Part shown: piece after piece, positions 47,301-62,300 of the stretch
Layout: each line of letters opens with the position of its first letter
Position numbering within the stretch: position 1 is the stretch's first letter
From: Branchiostoma floridae
Lineage: Eukaryota; Chordata; Leptocardii; Amphioxiformes; Branchiostomatidae
Direction of reading: 5' to 3'
Assembly: GCF_000003815.2 (NCBI RefSeq)
Contig: NC_049996.1
Coordinates: forward strand, 6,964,131 to 7,028,130
DNA: 64,000 bases
Made by a program: the position numbers and the translations under genes
The notes under the pieces: generated by a model
Database searches by the model: none
The model's input: the letters and a program-made list of their open reading frames with translations, nothing else
What the model was told of the DNA's origin: nothing

Positions 47301-50300
47301 CATGCATATACACGTTTAACAAAGGACGACATGTTCTATAATGTCATCTAAAGACAACAATGTAATGAAAAGTTTGTTTACACGTGTTTCAAGTAGAGGG
47401 AAGAGACTCTGTAAATTTATATATAATAAAAAAAAATCGTTACTTTTACACAGTTTATTAGATTATCTAACTGAATGCATTTAGCCAATGTTTTGCATGG
47501 ATATTCAATAAATGTCATTATCATATAATTTCCTGAAAATCCCATTCAATGCACCATACGACAGAAACGTTCGTAATATTTGATAAAAGTGGTTTTGTAA
47601 TAATGTTCGAAATTAGAGTAAATTCACACTCTTCTTAGATATAATTCTACCATATTGATGCTAAAATTCAAGTAGATTTTACTTCTAGTCCTGTATTCCA
47701 TGTTATATTCAGGATTTTCTGTAACAGATTATCATGATGGCTCTTATTTATTCCACATTTAACTCATTAATCAATTTTACAATTTTATTGAGATACAGCC
47801 GAGACAGAGGTACACACAGCGCCTTGTAACCCAGGCTGGAGCTACAACGGAACATGGTGCAATGGTGCGAGTGCTATTATTTGACAAAAAGACTCAGTAG
47901 TGTCTTTTGGACCATCTTTTAAGGTGTCTTTGGAAAAATTATTCAAATTTTTGAAAATCCAACCAAATGTAATTTTAGAGAATGTCCTACTCAGTAGGAA
48001 AGGATTTCATGCAGTATCCCTGCCATGTTTGAGATTATCTGGGGTTGAATATAAGGCTTACAGGGTACATTGCTGCTTTTAATTGGGCAATCATAATGTT
48101 GAACAGTCATCACGATACAAATTCTGCATCTTTCATTAATTACAACGGTGTTACAATTGTACTTGTCCCTGCAGAGATTGACGAATGTGAGACCAACAAT
48201 GGCGGCTGTGCTCAGGTCTGTACCAACACCATCGGCAGTTTCCAGTGTTCCTGTCAGGACGGCTTCAGCCTCAACTCGGATGGATTCACCTGTGACGGTA
48301 GGTCGAAAATTATACACAAACTAGTAAGATGACGTTTGTGCGACTTGCCTACACGATACCTTTACCCTGTGAGTGATTCAAATGTGTTCTAGTAAAATGA
48401 CTACCTCTGCATAGTATAAGGACTACCTGGCTACTGTGGCAACCTTTTTGGTGGTCTCTTAGTTTATTTTCGTCTTTGTCCAGCACATGAAGAATCCTGT
48501 ACAGTGACCATTTCCTTCAAGCAAATTGTGTTGTCACTATTTGGCTATATGGGTTATTTGACTATTTGTCTGTAGTTGAAAAGATCGTACTCAATCTAAA
48601 TGGCACTACGATGGAAATGCGTAAGATGCTGTAGTCGATACCGGCATGCGCATGCTCAAAACTGTCTGGAAGATAATCTATGTTTTTATCCAGTTGTGGT
48701 GATTGAATTGTATTTGACTATGTTCTGTAATGGTACATAATATGTAACGTATAGGCTAATTTATTCGATATGCGTATTTGGGGGATGTATGCCAACTAAC
48801 TTCAATATGTCAAGTACATATAAGTTATCCTGTGAATGTCCACTTATTATGATGCTGAATATCTCCATTTTGTTTTAGAAATTTTACTGGGAGGGCCAGC
48901 CCCTCCACCGCCGCCGCCGCCTCCACCGCCGGCCGTCACAGACCTTCCACCACCACCTCCACCCTTACATACCGGTACTTGCTTTTTCTTGTGTGTTGCA
49001 TTTGAATAACGCACAACTGAATTCATATGCTCACTTGCATGCGTTAGAGATCACAAGTATTCCAATGGAATAGATCAGCAGTACTTAAACATTTCATTGA
49101 AGAAAAACATTTTAAAAGAATATTTCTGTAACTCTAGGACATTCAAATACAAGACTACACTCTATCACGTAACGATAGTCACATTACTATTTGTGTAAAA
49201 CAACCCCCTTTGAAATAGCATTTTCCTGTGTTGCCAACATTATCCTTTTTGGTTGGATCTTTGATTTATTATTGTTTGCAACTTACGTTATATTTGATTT
49301 GACTTTCTGTAAGGTTTTCTTGTTTCGGTGGTGACAATTTGGTGCCGACTTGCGCAAGTTGCGGTTGCAAGACACGTTAAATAAACATTGGAATATCCAT
49401 GCATGCATTCATTCTAACACCAGGTGTTTCTTCTTTTCTCTTTAGGCGGCCCGCTTCCCGAACTACACCGGATAGTGGAAGGTCACTACCAGATTGGCCT
49501 AGAGATTGGCTTAAAATGCGTTGTCTATCTGGATCTTAGCGGATGTCGACTCGACATAACTTTCGATCCTGATTTCTGCGCAACTGTCCACCTTTTCCTT
49601 TCAACTGTCCTCCCAAATCTGTCTCTAGATGACTATCGCAATGGTCTCGCTTCTGATATGCTTGACGTGGCATTGTATAGTGGCTACATTGACCGCTGTG
49701 ACGACGAACTATCGCTTTCAGGGGGCACTACACAGCCCTTGACTATCATACCTTCTATTCTGACACTCGATGAGTTTTCCGTCGATGTCACTTACACTTA
49801 TGCCGTGCCTTCATACTTCAATGCGGTCTTTAGTGGTGTGTGGACCATCGGTGATGTGGACTTTACAGTGACACTACAGAAATCTGAAAATGGGTTTACT
49901 CTCATCGGTCTAGGGCCACAGATTACCAGTGTGGCCACTGATAGAATTATATCAGGGCTTTCCTCTCTTGTTCCTAGTGATAGTATAAGTGAGCTGCTTC
50001 ATTACCTGACGCTTGGCAGCGTCGCTGGCACAGACTTAGGTGTTGAGTTCATGATTGGAAACGGTGGTGGACAAAGTTTGGAATTAGACTTTGAAACGGA
50101 GACACCATTTGACATTGGTAACGGCTTGATCAGGGTTTCCGGGCCAGGACCCGAAGATGGTCCTGTCATTCTTGTCGACATCAGCTGGAATCCACCGCAT
50201 GCAGAGGTGCTCATCGACGGCGGCGTCACCGTTCTAGGCATTCATACTAACGCCACGATATCCATGGATGCGACCAGGACTTACTTTGCCATTGATGGAA

Positions 50301-53300
50301 GCTTCCTCAACATGTTCTCAGCATCGCTTGAGATAGAGGCCAGCTACGGATCTCTGCAGGATGCTGAGTTCTCTGCAACTGGAACCTTTAAAAACGACCT
50401 GTTCAGGTCCGTCAATAACTCAGAATTCATATTCTCTGTCCTCTGAGAAAATATATGCTGAAGTACTGCGATGGCAATTAGCAATCCTTATGTGTTGCAA
50501 AGATAAAGTATAACAATATTCTCCATAAAACTCTATCCTAACAACAGTGACTAGTAAGCAAATTGCACTGGCACATGGGTTTACCTCTTGGGGATACCGA
50601 ATCTGTTCCGACCAATTCAGTTTCAAAGGAAAATAATCAAGGGTATTCCTATTTTCTTTTTCAGCACTCTGCAAGACGAGGTCGAAAGTACCTTGGACAA
50701 CCTCGTCAATGAAGCCAAAGAGGCGTTAGGCAGTGCCGGCAATATGATAGCCAACGCCCACCAAGCGTGTGATGCTGCACTGGCAGCCTATGACTCTGCG
50801 GAGGCTGATGTAAGTCATCAGATCTAACTTACATGCAAAAAAGGCTGTTACTGATGATATTTCAAGTGCCATTGTTATCACTGTGTTTCTTGATATCTTT
50901 GTCAAATATATCTATTATTTTTACATCTATATATCACTTATGTATCTATTTACCTTACCTATTTTCCAAAGACAACAAATAGAAAATACTCCACGTCCTC
51001 CTACGCTTCTTCATTGAAATATGATGGCCCTGTATCATGTGTTACAGGTTTACAGTGCACAAAGTGACTTTGACAACGCAGTTACACGATGGAACAATGC
51101 AACACAGGACTTGGAGAATAAAAAGGCGACCTTCGACAGCGCAGTTGGTGATCTGAATGAACAAGAGCAAAACTGCCAGCCCGGTGACTGTGGCTGGTGT
51201 AAGTCATTTTTGCACATATACTGAGCTTATTATTTATTTACAGTGGAACGTCTTGTCTAGCTACCAAATTAAAATATTACCATAAAAGAAAATAAGGCAA
51301 ATTAAACCTTTTACTTTCAAGCAGACTGAACTCAATTATAAGAATTCATGATATTTCAAATTCTGAATACAGTAAAAGCCAGTTAATTTCACATCGGATT
51401 AACGCACACTTCTGTTAATTGCACGGAATCCCTGAATCCCAAACCGGTGCGGTCCAGCCAGATAACTTCGCATTATTGCACCAGCCGGATGATTGCACCA
51501 AATTTACTGGCAAATAGGCCGCGCAATTAAGCGGCTTCTACTGTACATAATTTGGATTACACGTTGTTATGGTGTACATGGAACTTTACTTAATCTACTT
51601 GTGGATATGTCGTTAACTGCCCATCGAGGTAGAGGCTTTAGTAGCAGCCAATGTTGTTGGATTAGAAGTAAAAAAGGAAATATACTTAAAACGTCACTTG
51701 AACCAGTCTACCTGTTGTTGAATTGTAGGGGATGTTCCGTGCCAAGTAGCCAAAGAAGCATGTCGTGCTGCTCTGGAGGTAAACAGATCAACAATGCAAC
51801 ATTGGCGAAAAACTAAATACCTAAATAAACGAAATGGCTATAGCAGACTTAACAATAAGACCTGTCCTAACTTTACATCATTACAACGTTGTTGAGAGCT
51901 ATGGACATCTTTCTGGAGACATCAGTCGATATCAATTTTCTAAGACATGTAACAGGGTTATCTCTTCCTATGTGGTTGTTTAACGAAAAGGCGGGATATC
52001 TGTTAAAGAATTCTCCTGTATGCTATAAGGCAGGATGTTATTTCACAATTACAGCATGTATTAATGTCATATCCTCATATTTGTTCACACCGCTTACTAG
52101 CTCGCAAGGGCGGCAGTAGAAGCAACCAGAGGCTCACTAGACGTTGCCCAATTGGCCGCCACAGAAACCCAGGAGATGGTGGACAGCAACCGCTGGGCAC
52201 TGGACACCGCAAATGCTGCTTTGGAAGCGGCAACCGTCACAGTCCACGAGTCATGCGAGTGAGTGGTAGACGATTTTGATATTGGTTTGGTTTTAGGTTT
52301 TAATTAGGATCTCCATTAGTGACTGATACGTCACTGCTCTCCTGGAGACCGTGTGAATGGTACTCATTTTCACTTAAGTGACGTAAGGAAAGTCGTACAA
52401 AGTACCTTTCCCAGGGGCTCAATATCATGGCAGGGTTCGAACTTGTCGATTACGCCACGCGATCAAAAAAAAAATTATATTCAATTGGATTATTCCATGT
52501 CTTCTACGTGTGACAGACTGATCCGAGTCTAAAATCTATCTAATGTCAACGAAGTGATTGTAATGTATAGGGCACCTCTGCACTAATGTGCATGGTTGTC
52601 ATAACCAAGTTCTGTAGACTTGGGTATGGATTGAAACGCCATATTGATAACTATCAACACAACTCTTGATAATTAACAGGAGCCTAAGGTATCCCATATT
52701 GACGATCCTGAATTGATCCAAAAGACACTGGATACAGTTCGTGCACCTCAGATAGTAAGGGTTACTCGTGCTTACGTTCAGTATTCACACATGGCTGGAG
52801 TGAGGACAGACTTTCCTCGACCCCAGTACCTTGCCAAATGATTAACAACCCACTGCCCCTATGGCCTCAGAATGGCTATGAGACCTTTATCTGAATAAAG
52901 TGACTCTTTTTCCCACAACCACTGCTTTATTCTCACCAACGTTTCGGTCATCTGTCACCTTCCTCAGGGCAATTCTGACTGGTTCACATTGTACTGCAGG
53001 ACAGGTGTCGCTGCTCACAGTGCAGATGCGGTCACAAAAGGTAAAGTATTTACATGTACTATTTACTCATTTTCAGTATTGGCATCGCCACTGCTGAGGA
53101 TTCGCTGATCGCTGCGCAGGAGAGCAATGCGTTTGGAATCAGCGTGGCAGAGAAGATCGGCGGAACTCTGCACAGCCTCGTGAAGGAAGCCACAGAGGCC
53201 TTGGACAGCGCCAGCAATGACGTCAACATCGCCCAACAAGCATGCGATGCCGCGAGGGCAGCCTTCAATTCTGCAGGGGATGATGTGAGTTAATAAATAT

Positions 53301-56300
53301 AATGAATACTGTTTATACAATATTTTTATGGGACAGACGAGTACATTGCTGTATAGGACTTAAGTTATTAACTTATTTTAACAGTACCACACACAAAGTA
53401 CAGAAGGTAGAGGTAGTCTTTTACCTTACCGGCCTTAGTCAGGTACCCACTTTTACATCTGGGTGGAGTGAACTCAGGAGGAATATCGCGCGTTTCCCAA
53501 GGGCACAAGGTCATGGCAGGATTCGAACCCGGGACAGCTTGGTTCTAAGCCGAACACTCTGCCGTTACGCCACATGCCCCTACTATTTCACTGTTGTGTG
53601 CTCTTGTTATTCATATTATGCTGTATACTAGATTAAGCCACAAAATAATTTATATATATACATATATAATAGTTTATCAGCGACAACTCATAGAAACTTT
53701 ATGCTAGTATTGCACATTACATTGATAATCTCTGACCCTTTATCATTCATACAGGTTGACAACGCACAACGTGCCTTTGAGAACGCAGTTACAACTTTGG
53801 ACGCTGCAACGCTGGACTTGGAGAATGTAAGGGCAAGGTTCGAAAGCGCTGAACTGGATCTGGCCGAAAAGCAGCAAAACTGCCAGCCCCGTGACTGTTC
53901 TGCTTGTAAGTAGTTCTTCATATCTACAAGGCTATCATCTTGTAGACAATGATTTATCTCAATGGACTTGAATAGCAAAACATGTGACAAAACCTGTATG
54001 GTATACATAGGAAAATATATAGATTTCAAAAGAATGCCTAGACGTTAGGATTTCCTCCAATGATTGCAAAAGCCAATTCTCATCCCATACTACACACTTT
54101 TGTAATAGGTAGATTAGCCTTATGGAACTGTAGACTGTTATGTACCATTATATGCCATATTTTGTATCTTGTAGATTTATTCTTGATGATTGCAAGATTT
54201 CTGGTAAGACCTTAAATATCCCAAGCATATCACTATTGATAAGGATTCAAATGTATATGAAATAATGCTACAAATCATAAAGTTGGCATTGCCTGTCCTC
54301 CCACTCAAATTCAGTTTTTATCTACAAAGCTTAGAATTCGTCTACAACGGTTTGTCTTGTTGTGTATCAATCTATCTCTCAAAGAACAAGGTAATGCTTT
54401 TCAATGACATTGAAGTTCGAAGTTACCTTTACATGACATGGCAACTTCTTCTTCTTCTTCTAAATTGTCAATACATAATATGCATCACATGGTGTGATGT
54501 TAACTTGTACTCGAAATATCACATGCTAACATAGGAGTAGAGTTTTTATTGATAGTCAATGCTGATGTATTAGAGCTGTCTGGGAATTAAAATCAGGAAA
54601 CCTGAAACCTCTTATATGTATATGTGGGTCTACTTGTTGAATTACAGGGGATCTTCCGTGCTTTGCATTCAATGCTGGGTTAGTGGTGTGCCAAGCTGGT
54701 GTGGAGGTAAGGCTACTTATATAGTCTTGGCAAATGAAATTAAGGTCACGTAATATCTGGTGCAGACTAACAGGAATAACTATAGCCATAGCAAATTCAT
54801 GCGTATAACTAATGTTGCTAACATCATGACAAAGTCATTGGAAACATGACATCTTTGCTAGAAGCAGTAGGTCATCTTCTGATGCATGTAACGACACTAA
54901 TTCTTTCTATTTTAATTGCATTTAAAGGAAAGTGGTGCATGACTTCACTACATGCATTATAACTGCATGATTTATGTTAATTTACGTTATGTACCAGTTG
55001 GCAAAGGGGGCGGTGGGAGCAGCTAGGAAGACACTGGACGATGCCAACCTCGCCACTTCAGCTGCCCAAGGGGGAGTGGACAACAGTCAATGGGCACTTG
55101 ATGCTGTCAAAGGTGTTCTAGAAGGAACAAGAGCCGCAGTCTACGAGTCGTGCGAGTGAGATTTTAAGAGAATGCCCTGGTTTCTTATATCTGACAGTGA
55201 TTGACACTATTCAGAATTAATATAACCAGCTTGAATTGTAATTCAGCATCATTATCAGCTATTTGTTTACTGTTTTTATTTTATTTTCATACACGCCACA
55301 CATAACATAAATGACAGGTAATCTACTAATACAGGACTATATTTCATATTATACAAACCCTCTTTAAAAGTATGTCATGTGTTGGTAGTATCTATTTGTA
55401 GCTGAGGACTGAATATAATCTAATACAGAACAACTCCTTAGCCACAGATTTAAGGTCACCTCCGTTTATTTCCAGTATTGAACTCATCGCTGCAGAGGGA
55501 ACACTTGCTGCCACTCAGGCAGCCAATTCGTTTGGCCTGGAACTCGCACAGAAAGTCGAGGAAGCCGAAGACATCTTCGTGAAGAAAGCGACTCAGGCAT
55601 GGGACAGTGCCAACAATGACGTCACCATCGCCCAACAAGCATGTGATGCCGCAAGGGTAGCCTACAACTCTGCACAGGCTGATGTAAGTTATGACATTTT
55701 ACTAATACACAACTAATAAACGTTAACCCGAGTGGTTGGATGTTGATCCTAAGTGCAATGGCCGAGTGCCTTACTTTCTGTAGTCGTGAGTTCGATCCCC
55801 GGCCGAGTCATACCAAAAACTTTAAAAATTGTACATGCTGCTTTCCAATGAGGAAGAGAATGGGAGAGAAAGGGCTACAGAAATGGAGATGGGCACCACC
55901 CCCTACGCATCTGTTACAGATATATGGGCAACTTTAACTTTAACTTTTGCTGAAGGTCACTGTAACTGACACAAGTATGCATACTTGCCGTTGCTTCAAT
56001 ATGCCTGTTTATATTAAGCCACAAAGTCATTCATCAGCAAAAACATAAAAGATAGCACAAAGCTCCAGTCAGTGTACCTTCTAAACTAGCTCCGCATCAT
56101 CTATTACAGGTTGCCAGTGCACAAGCCGACTTTGACAACGCAGTTTCAGGTCTGGACAATGCAACTCAGGCTTTGGAAAGTGCAAATGCAAATTTTGAGA
56201 GTACCATCGCTGACCTGAATGAACGGCAGCAAAACTGCCAGCAAAGGGAATGTGCTGATTTTTGTAAGTCATTCATCATGCATTAATGCTTGAGATTCCT

Positions 56301-59300
56301 CCACATGCACATCTTGGTGATCAACTTCACTCCATTAATTCCCCACAACGCCAATTATGCCAAATGTTTTATACTTTCAAATGGCTTCTTATGATATGAG
56401 TGAAGTGAACATCTTTAGGAAAGGTGCATTTTACTTCCGGAAGTTCCCCTGCGGAGTCTTCATTTTGACTATTTTCCTGTGAGCTAACTTGCACGCTATT
56501 GTTGCAATGAACTTGCGAAACTAATTAGACAGTTTAGACAACATAGGGTGCCTATCCGCATATTGAGTGTTGTTGTATTGGTGGCAAAAGAATATTTGAA
56601 GATTCCTCAGCCATTCATATGAGTCTGTATGCTGTAGGGGATGTTGAGTGTCAAGTGCACAATGCCGGACTAGCAGTGTGCCAAGCTGCTCTGGAGGTAA
56701 AGGCAATCATATAATGTTGTTGAAAAGATTATTCAAAAGATTAACAGCCAAAAGGCAGATGGAAAAGAACTACTTTCACAGTAATTTGACCAAATAGTTC
56801 ATACAGTACTATAAAGGTGGTAGAAAGTAGGAATAAACGGCAATTTTCTCGACAAGCTATTAAATAAATGCGGCACGACTTCTTTTTTTCTATTGAAGTA
56901 AAAAGTGCTTACTTTTTAATTATATTATATATGATTAACAAGTAAAGAATGCAACGTTTCAACGTTTATGTTCCCATCACTCACTATAGGTTGCAAAGGT
57001 CGTTATGGAAGGGTCCAGGCAGGCGTTTGACTCTGCCCAACAGGCCGCTACCGCCGCCCAACAATTGGTGGACAACAACCGTTTGACCCTCGAGGTCGCA
57101 AAGGTTGTTTTGGAAGGGACAGAAACCGCCATGCACGACTCATGCAAGTAAGTACCAACATCTCAGTCCATTTCAGACCTTCGTATAAACACTTCTTATT
57201 GTATTCTTTCCTTTGAATTATTTCCTGCTGCTGTAGATACAAGGGGATAGACAATGTCAAAAACACCCATACTTTTCAAGGTTAAATAAATGTTGAAGAA
57301 AAAAAGATTTGGCATTGTATTTTATAGGCCCATCTAGTCATTGATCACCCTTGGTGAGTTCTGCTTACCATAGTATGTAGTATGTACAAATCAAAAATCA
57401 CACTTGGCTATACATACAGTATGCTGAGAGAAAAATTGTGTAAGCGCACTCTCTATTGACAATCTTAATTGTTTCCTATGTATTTTCAGTAATGGCGTCG
57501 CCTCTGCAGAGGAAGCATTGGTTGCTGCACAAGAAATGACAGAGAAGGTAACAGTGATGTTAACAAAACAAACATATCTATCTACTTCATCAGTGAGATG
57601 TCTCTTTCATCTACTTCTTATTGTGTGCTTGTGCTCCTTCTGTAACTATTGCAAATAACACTGATACATTCATTTGACTAATACATTGTAGGTTAAGCTT
57701 GCTGGCCCTCTTGCTTTTTTCCTGTTAATTGTTGAACGTCTGTAAAATGGTTTGCATTGTATGTTCAAGGGTTTGTAATTGCCGACTGTAACAAATTTAC
57801 CCAATTCAGTAAGCCTGGAAGGCACTTCCTGTGCATGTAATTTTGCTTTGGTGAAATAAATGATTGAATAGAAATAAAAATCGGTGAATGTGCCAATTAC
57901 ACAGAAACTAAAGTTAACAATAGAGTTGTTAGATTTTCTAGTATTTTTTGCGTATTCTTAATCTATGGAACTGGTGAGGTGAGTTGTAAGCAATGTGTAG
58001 TCACAGACAGTTTCCATGATCAAAAATTGATAATCAAAACGAATAAAGTAGTTTCATATCTTATTAGATTTCACAAATGCACTCTGCCTCGTCAATAGGC
58101 AACACTCAGGGCACTGGGAGGAGTGCTGGACATTCAGGAGTTCAAGGAGCTAGGCTTCAACCTGTTTAACATCGAGGAGATGGGCTTTAGTGCGACACTG
58201 GCTGTGGCACAGACGGGCATCTTCGACGGCTGGATGAAGGCCTCGTTCTTTGGAGGTGATCCTCAGGTTAGTGTATCAATTCAATCTGTGCTTGTGCAGT
58301 ATTTGATGTGAATCTTGGCTTAACCCTATTCAGACCGGGGGGGGGGGGGCTTTTGAGGCCCGCGCTAACTTCGATGTCCTATAACGCCAGAACGGCTTAC
58401 GCTAGAGCCACCAAATTTGGTGAGTTTTCCTAAAATATTGTTGGCAACAATTCTACGAAGTTTGACAAATTTTCCATTTTTTCTTGTTACCATGGCAACC
58501 GTTTGTTGACAGGCAGTTTTGCCAAAAATCACTATTTTTGGTTCTAACTATGTATTTTTCACATTTATTTGCTATATTACCGCGATTTTGTTACATAAAT
58601 AAAATCTTATATTATTCAGCATATCTTTCATAATTATATATGCATAAATTATGCTAATTTGATGACGTCATCAGCCCAAAATCCAAGATGGCGGACCGAA
58701 TGGCGAGATCAAGAATAACAAGCTAATTATCCCTTAAAATTTGTAACTACCTGGTATTTTTTCATCAAAAACCATCTAAATGAATGAATTTAGTTTATTT
58801 CCATTGCCATTTGTGATTATTTGTTGCAAAAAAAGTATTTTTAAAAATTCAAGGTGGTGGATATAATATGGCGGAGCCCAACTCGTATCTTAGATGTGCA
58901 TGACGTCATTTTATGACGTCATATTGACGTCATTGATGTTGCTATTAGCAACGCAAGTCGTAATAAACATTATTATTCTGTTATCTGCACTTGTTGTTAC
59001 ATTTTTGCAGCATAACTTGAAGTTTTCTGAGAATACCCATTTTTCATGGGTTTGGCCTATGTAATCAAATTGATGACGTCATAATTACGTCATCTTACGT
59101 CAACGTAACGTCAAACGTCACATACTTGTCAGATATTATGTCGAAATCATGTCCTGAAAATTTGGTGGCCCTACGGCACGTCGTTTTAGAGTTATAGGAC
59201 TTGGAAGTGGAGGGCCTCAAAAGCCCCCCCCCCCGGTCCAGGGATGACCAAAAAAGCCCGGTCTGAATAGGGTTAAGCCTGCTTGAAGAAGGTTCTCAGG

Positions 59301-62300
59301 TTTCACTGTCGTAGTTTTCATATGTTTGCGGTCCTACGACACATTATCAACATGGTTTCAACGTAGTATCATGATTTCCATGCTGCATCACCTGAATGCT
59401 ATCTGGATCATGTTTTATCTTAAGTAGGATTTATCTATTTCTAATTTTAAAGATATCTATGTTAATCCCGAATATTATGTCAATTCATTGAATCCCAACA
59501 AAGCTACATTAACTTAAGGGTTCCTCAAAGTAAAATCAGCTATTTTAGGACTTGTCATTAAAACAAAGTTAACGCATTATATATATCACAGTTTATGTGG
59601 AAAGCGTGGAAATATCCTTTTGTGTAATTAGTCCCTCTGATTGGCGGGAAGAACACAGGAACGATGAAAAGCTGTAACTATGGAGTAACGGGTCCTTTTT
59701 CTGCCATATTGCATACTAGGTTGGCAGTTTAAAGTTGACACACTCTGTAATTAAAACTTTTATATCTTATCCAGACGATGAACATTCCGATCGACATACT
59801 CTCCATTGACGACATGAGTAGCTCCATTCTTGCCATGATGCAGGACTTCTTGTGTATGTATCCAATGAATTTCGTTATCTTAGCAAATTTCTGCTATTTT
59901 CAGCCCGCGTGGATCAGAGGTCTGGAAAAGTGTTTATCATCCATCCACATGGAAAAAAATTAGATAAAAGTATTCAGAGTTGGACTCATTTCATTCAATC
60001 CCAAGAACTCTGTCTTTTATCGAAATGGAATCATAATGGTCTGAGTTTGATCAAGAAACTGAAGAGTAACTATTCTTCTGGTCGTGTATTCCATGTTGTA
60101 TTCATTCTTTTAAGCGACTCCTCGTCTTTTCTTTAAGACGTACCTTACGTCCGATTTCCTGTCACACAGATGGCATACCACCGCTACCACCACAGCAACC
60201 TAGCGCTTTGCCAACACCACCGGCACCGAGCACCCTGCCCGGACCGCTGCCACCGGTCACGCAGCCCGAGATTGGCCTCCCCGAGGCAGTGGTACCAACC
60301 ACCCTACCTTCACAGCCACCCGAATCAGGTAGCTTCACTTGCCAAATCAGATAGCTTCACTTGCCACGACACATATACATATTCTAGTCACAGGTGTATA
60401 CAGTTGTATAGATAAAAAAGACAACAAGAAACACCACGAACGTTGCCAGTTGAACTAAGGGAAAAGGCCAATCGAGCACAGCAGTACAAACTAGAGTTCG
60501 GCGACCTCATACCTCCATGAAAATTTAAAGCTTTCGTAAATTTCATGCAATTGACTAAAACATTAACATAATGTATGCATGGTGTTGTTAATCATTGACT
60601 AACGTTCACATGTCACAATTATAAAATTCCCATTATTAATCATAAAGAGGTTTTGCAATTTTTACATAAATTATGCAAATAAGTTCCTCATTACCATATT
60701 TGGTATCTGCTTATATTCCACATATCATAATTAACATGTGTTACATGTATTGAGGTCCAGTTATTGAAAACAATGGAACTGTACAATTTCCTCATTAATT
60801 ATGCAAATTCAGTCATCATTTGCATAACATGTATATCATTATGAAAATCTTTGCCTAAGCTACCTGCATGCCTAAAATGCAGGCAATCCGTCGTTCCTTT
60901 CTGCAGTTATCCTCTTTGGAGTGTCTTGACAAAAACGCCCCTGCAGTTCCACAATTGAATGTTAGTGGACTGAAACTTGCCCCACTTTGTCATGACGCTA
61001 AAAGCTATCTACCACCCAAATGTCACGACCATATCACGTCCGGGACAAGAGATACATTGAAAAAACTGCTATGATAGAATATTCTCATTAATTATGCAAA
61101 TGTACTCCTATTTTGCATAATTAGTATTTTATCTTGTACAACATTGTCTAAGGTACCTACATACCAAAAATCATGAAAATCCGTTATTCCCTTCTTGAGT
61201 TATCCTCGTCAGAAGTTTTTGACAAAAATGCCCCTGCTATCCCAAAACTAGACGCTAGGGGGCCCAAACTTATGTCATTTTTTCCTGAGCACAAGAGCTA
61301 TCTAATACTTAAAAATCTTGACCATAGCATGTTCAGAACACCGAGATAGCAAAACCGGAAGTTGCGCTGCAGTACCAAGGTCACACACCAGGGGGCCCAA
61401 AATTGACCTTGACCTTCGTCTTTCCAACCCCTACCCACATACCAAATATCATCGTAGTCCATTAAGAGATTCTCAAGTTATGCTGACCACAATATGCGGA
61501 CACACAGACACACACACAAACAAACACACACACAAACACACAAACACACACACAGACACACTCAAAACTATACCTCCATTTTTTCATGGAGGTAACAATC
61601 AATATAATGTTGATATACATCGATCATCACAATGAGAACTACGGTAATCGCTCCGTTTACAAACATTCTATGAGAGAAGCGCCATACAAACAAATCTTTA
61701 ACAAATATCAAATATCATATTTTTTTCTCACGCTGCGTTTCTATTCTTCTTCCTTTTAGGTGGCATCCTTCCTGAGCTCCAACAGCTTCTCACCGACGCA
61801 GTCGAGGGTTCCTACACCGTCAGTTCAGACTGTACTGTCAACCTGGAACTCAGCGGATGTCGACTCGATATAACTTTCGACCCTGACCTCTGTCTGACTG
61901 TAGGCTTACTCCTTTCAGATGTCCTTCCAAACTTGTCACTAGATGACTATAAGAGTGGTGTCGCTTCTGATCTGCTAAATGTTGCTGTGTCTAGTAGCTA
62001 TGTTGATCGCTGCGGAGACGAATTGTTTGTTTCAGGAGGCACTACACAGCCTATCACTATCGTATCCTCTCTCGTGACACTCCACGAATTTTTCGTCAAT
62101 GTCACCTATACTATGCCATCGTCTTTCCAGGCCCTGTTTAGAGGTGTGTGGACCATTGGCGATGTCGACTTTACTGTGACATTAGAGAAATCCGACGAAG
62201 GTTTTATTCTTAGTGGCACAGTAGCAGAAATCACAGTAACCACTGAGAGACTCATCTCTGGGCTTTCTTCCTTTGTTCCTGGTAATGACGTAAGCGATTT

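Larger units (their letters stand above)
50665..57547 (+). other. gene B: three tandem helical cysteine repeats (13 exons)
   Basis: Residues about 755-1327. Each unit of about 192 residues is coded by four exons in the same order. One is an Ala-rich helix ([16 protein letters not shown]); one ends in a cysteine knot-like QNCQPGDC / QNCQPRDC / QNCQQREC; a small exon opens with a split Trp codon and has WDVPC / WDLPC / WDVEC; the last is a helix ending HESCE / YESCE / HDSCK. Exon lengths are 145-151-50-158, 208-151-59-158 and 208-154-59-158, then a final 58. Junction phases recur exactly (0, 1, 0, 2). Heptad-like spacing of Ala and Leu suggests coiled-coil hairpins braced by disulfides. Confidence 0.8.

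Noticed and set aside
49424..50446. Gene B ending at the stop at 50446
   Set aside because: A donor after 50406 joins in phase 2 to the acceptor before 50665, and 16 further exons stay in frame. The stop lies in intron sequence, although a short isoform cannot be excluded.
53400..53585. Possible tRNA gene from the perfect B box
   Set aside because: A and B boxes are present, but the flanks do not form acceptor and anticodon stems of a tRNA, and similar sequences recur nearby. It fits a tRNA-derived SINE.
60170..60415. 81-residue His/Arg-rich ORF starting with ATG at 60170
   Set aside because: It is the wrong frame of the proline-rich linker exon. The phase-1 frame joins both neighbouring exons and ends at a donor at 60328.
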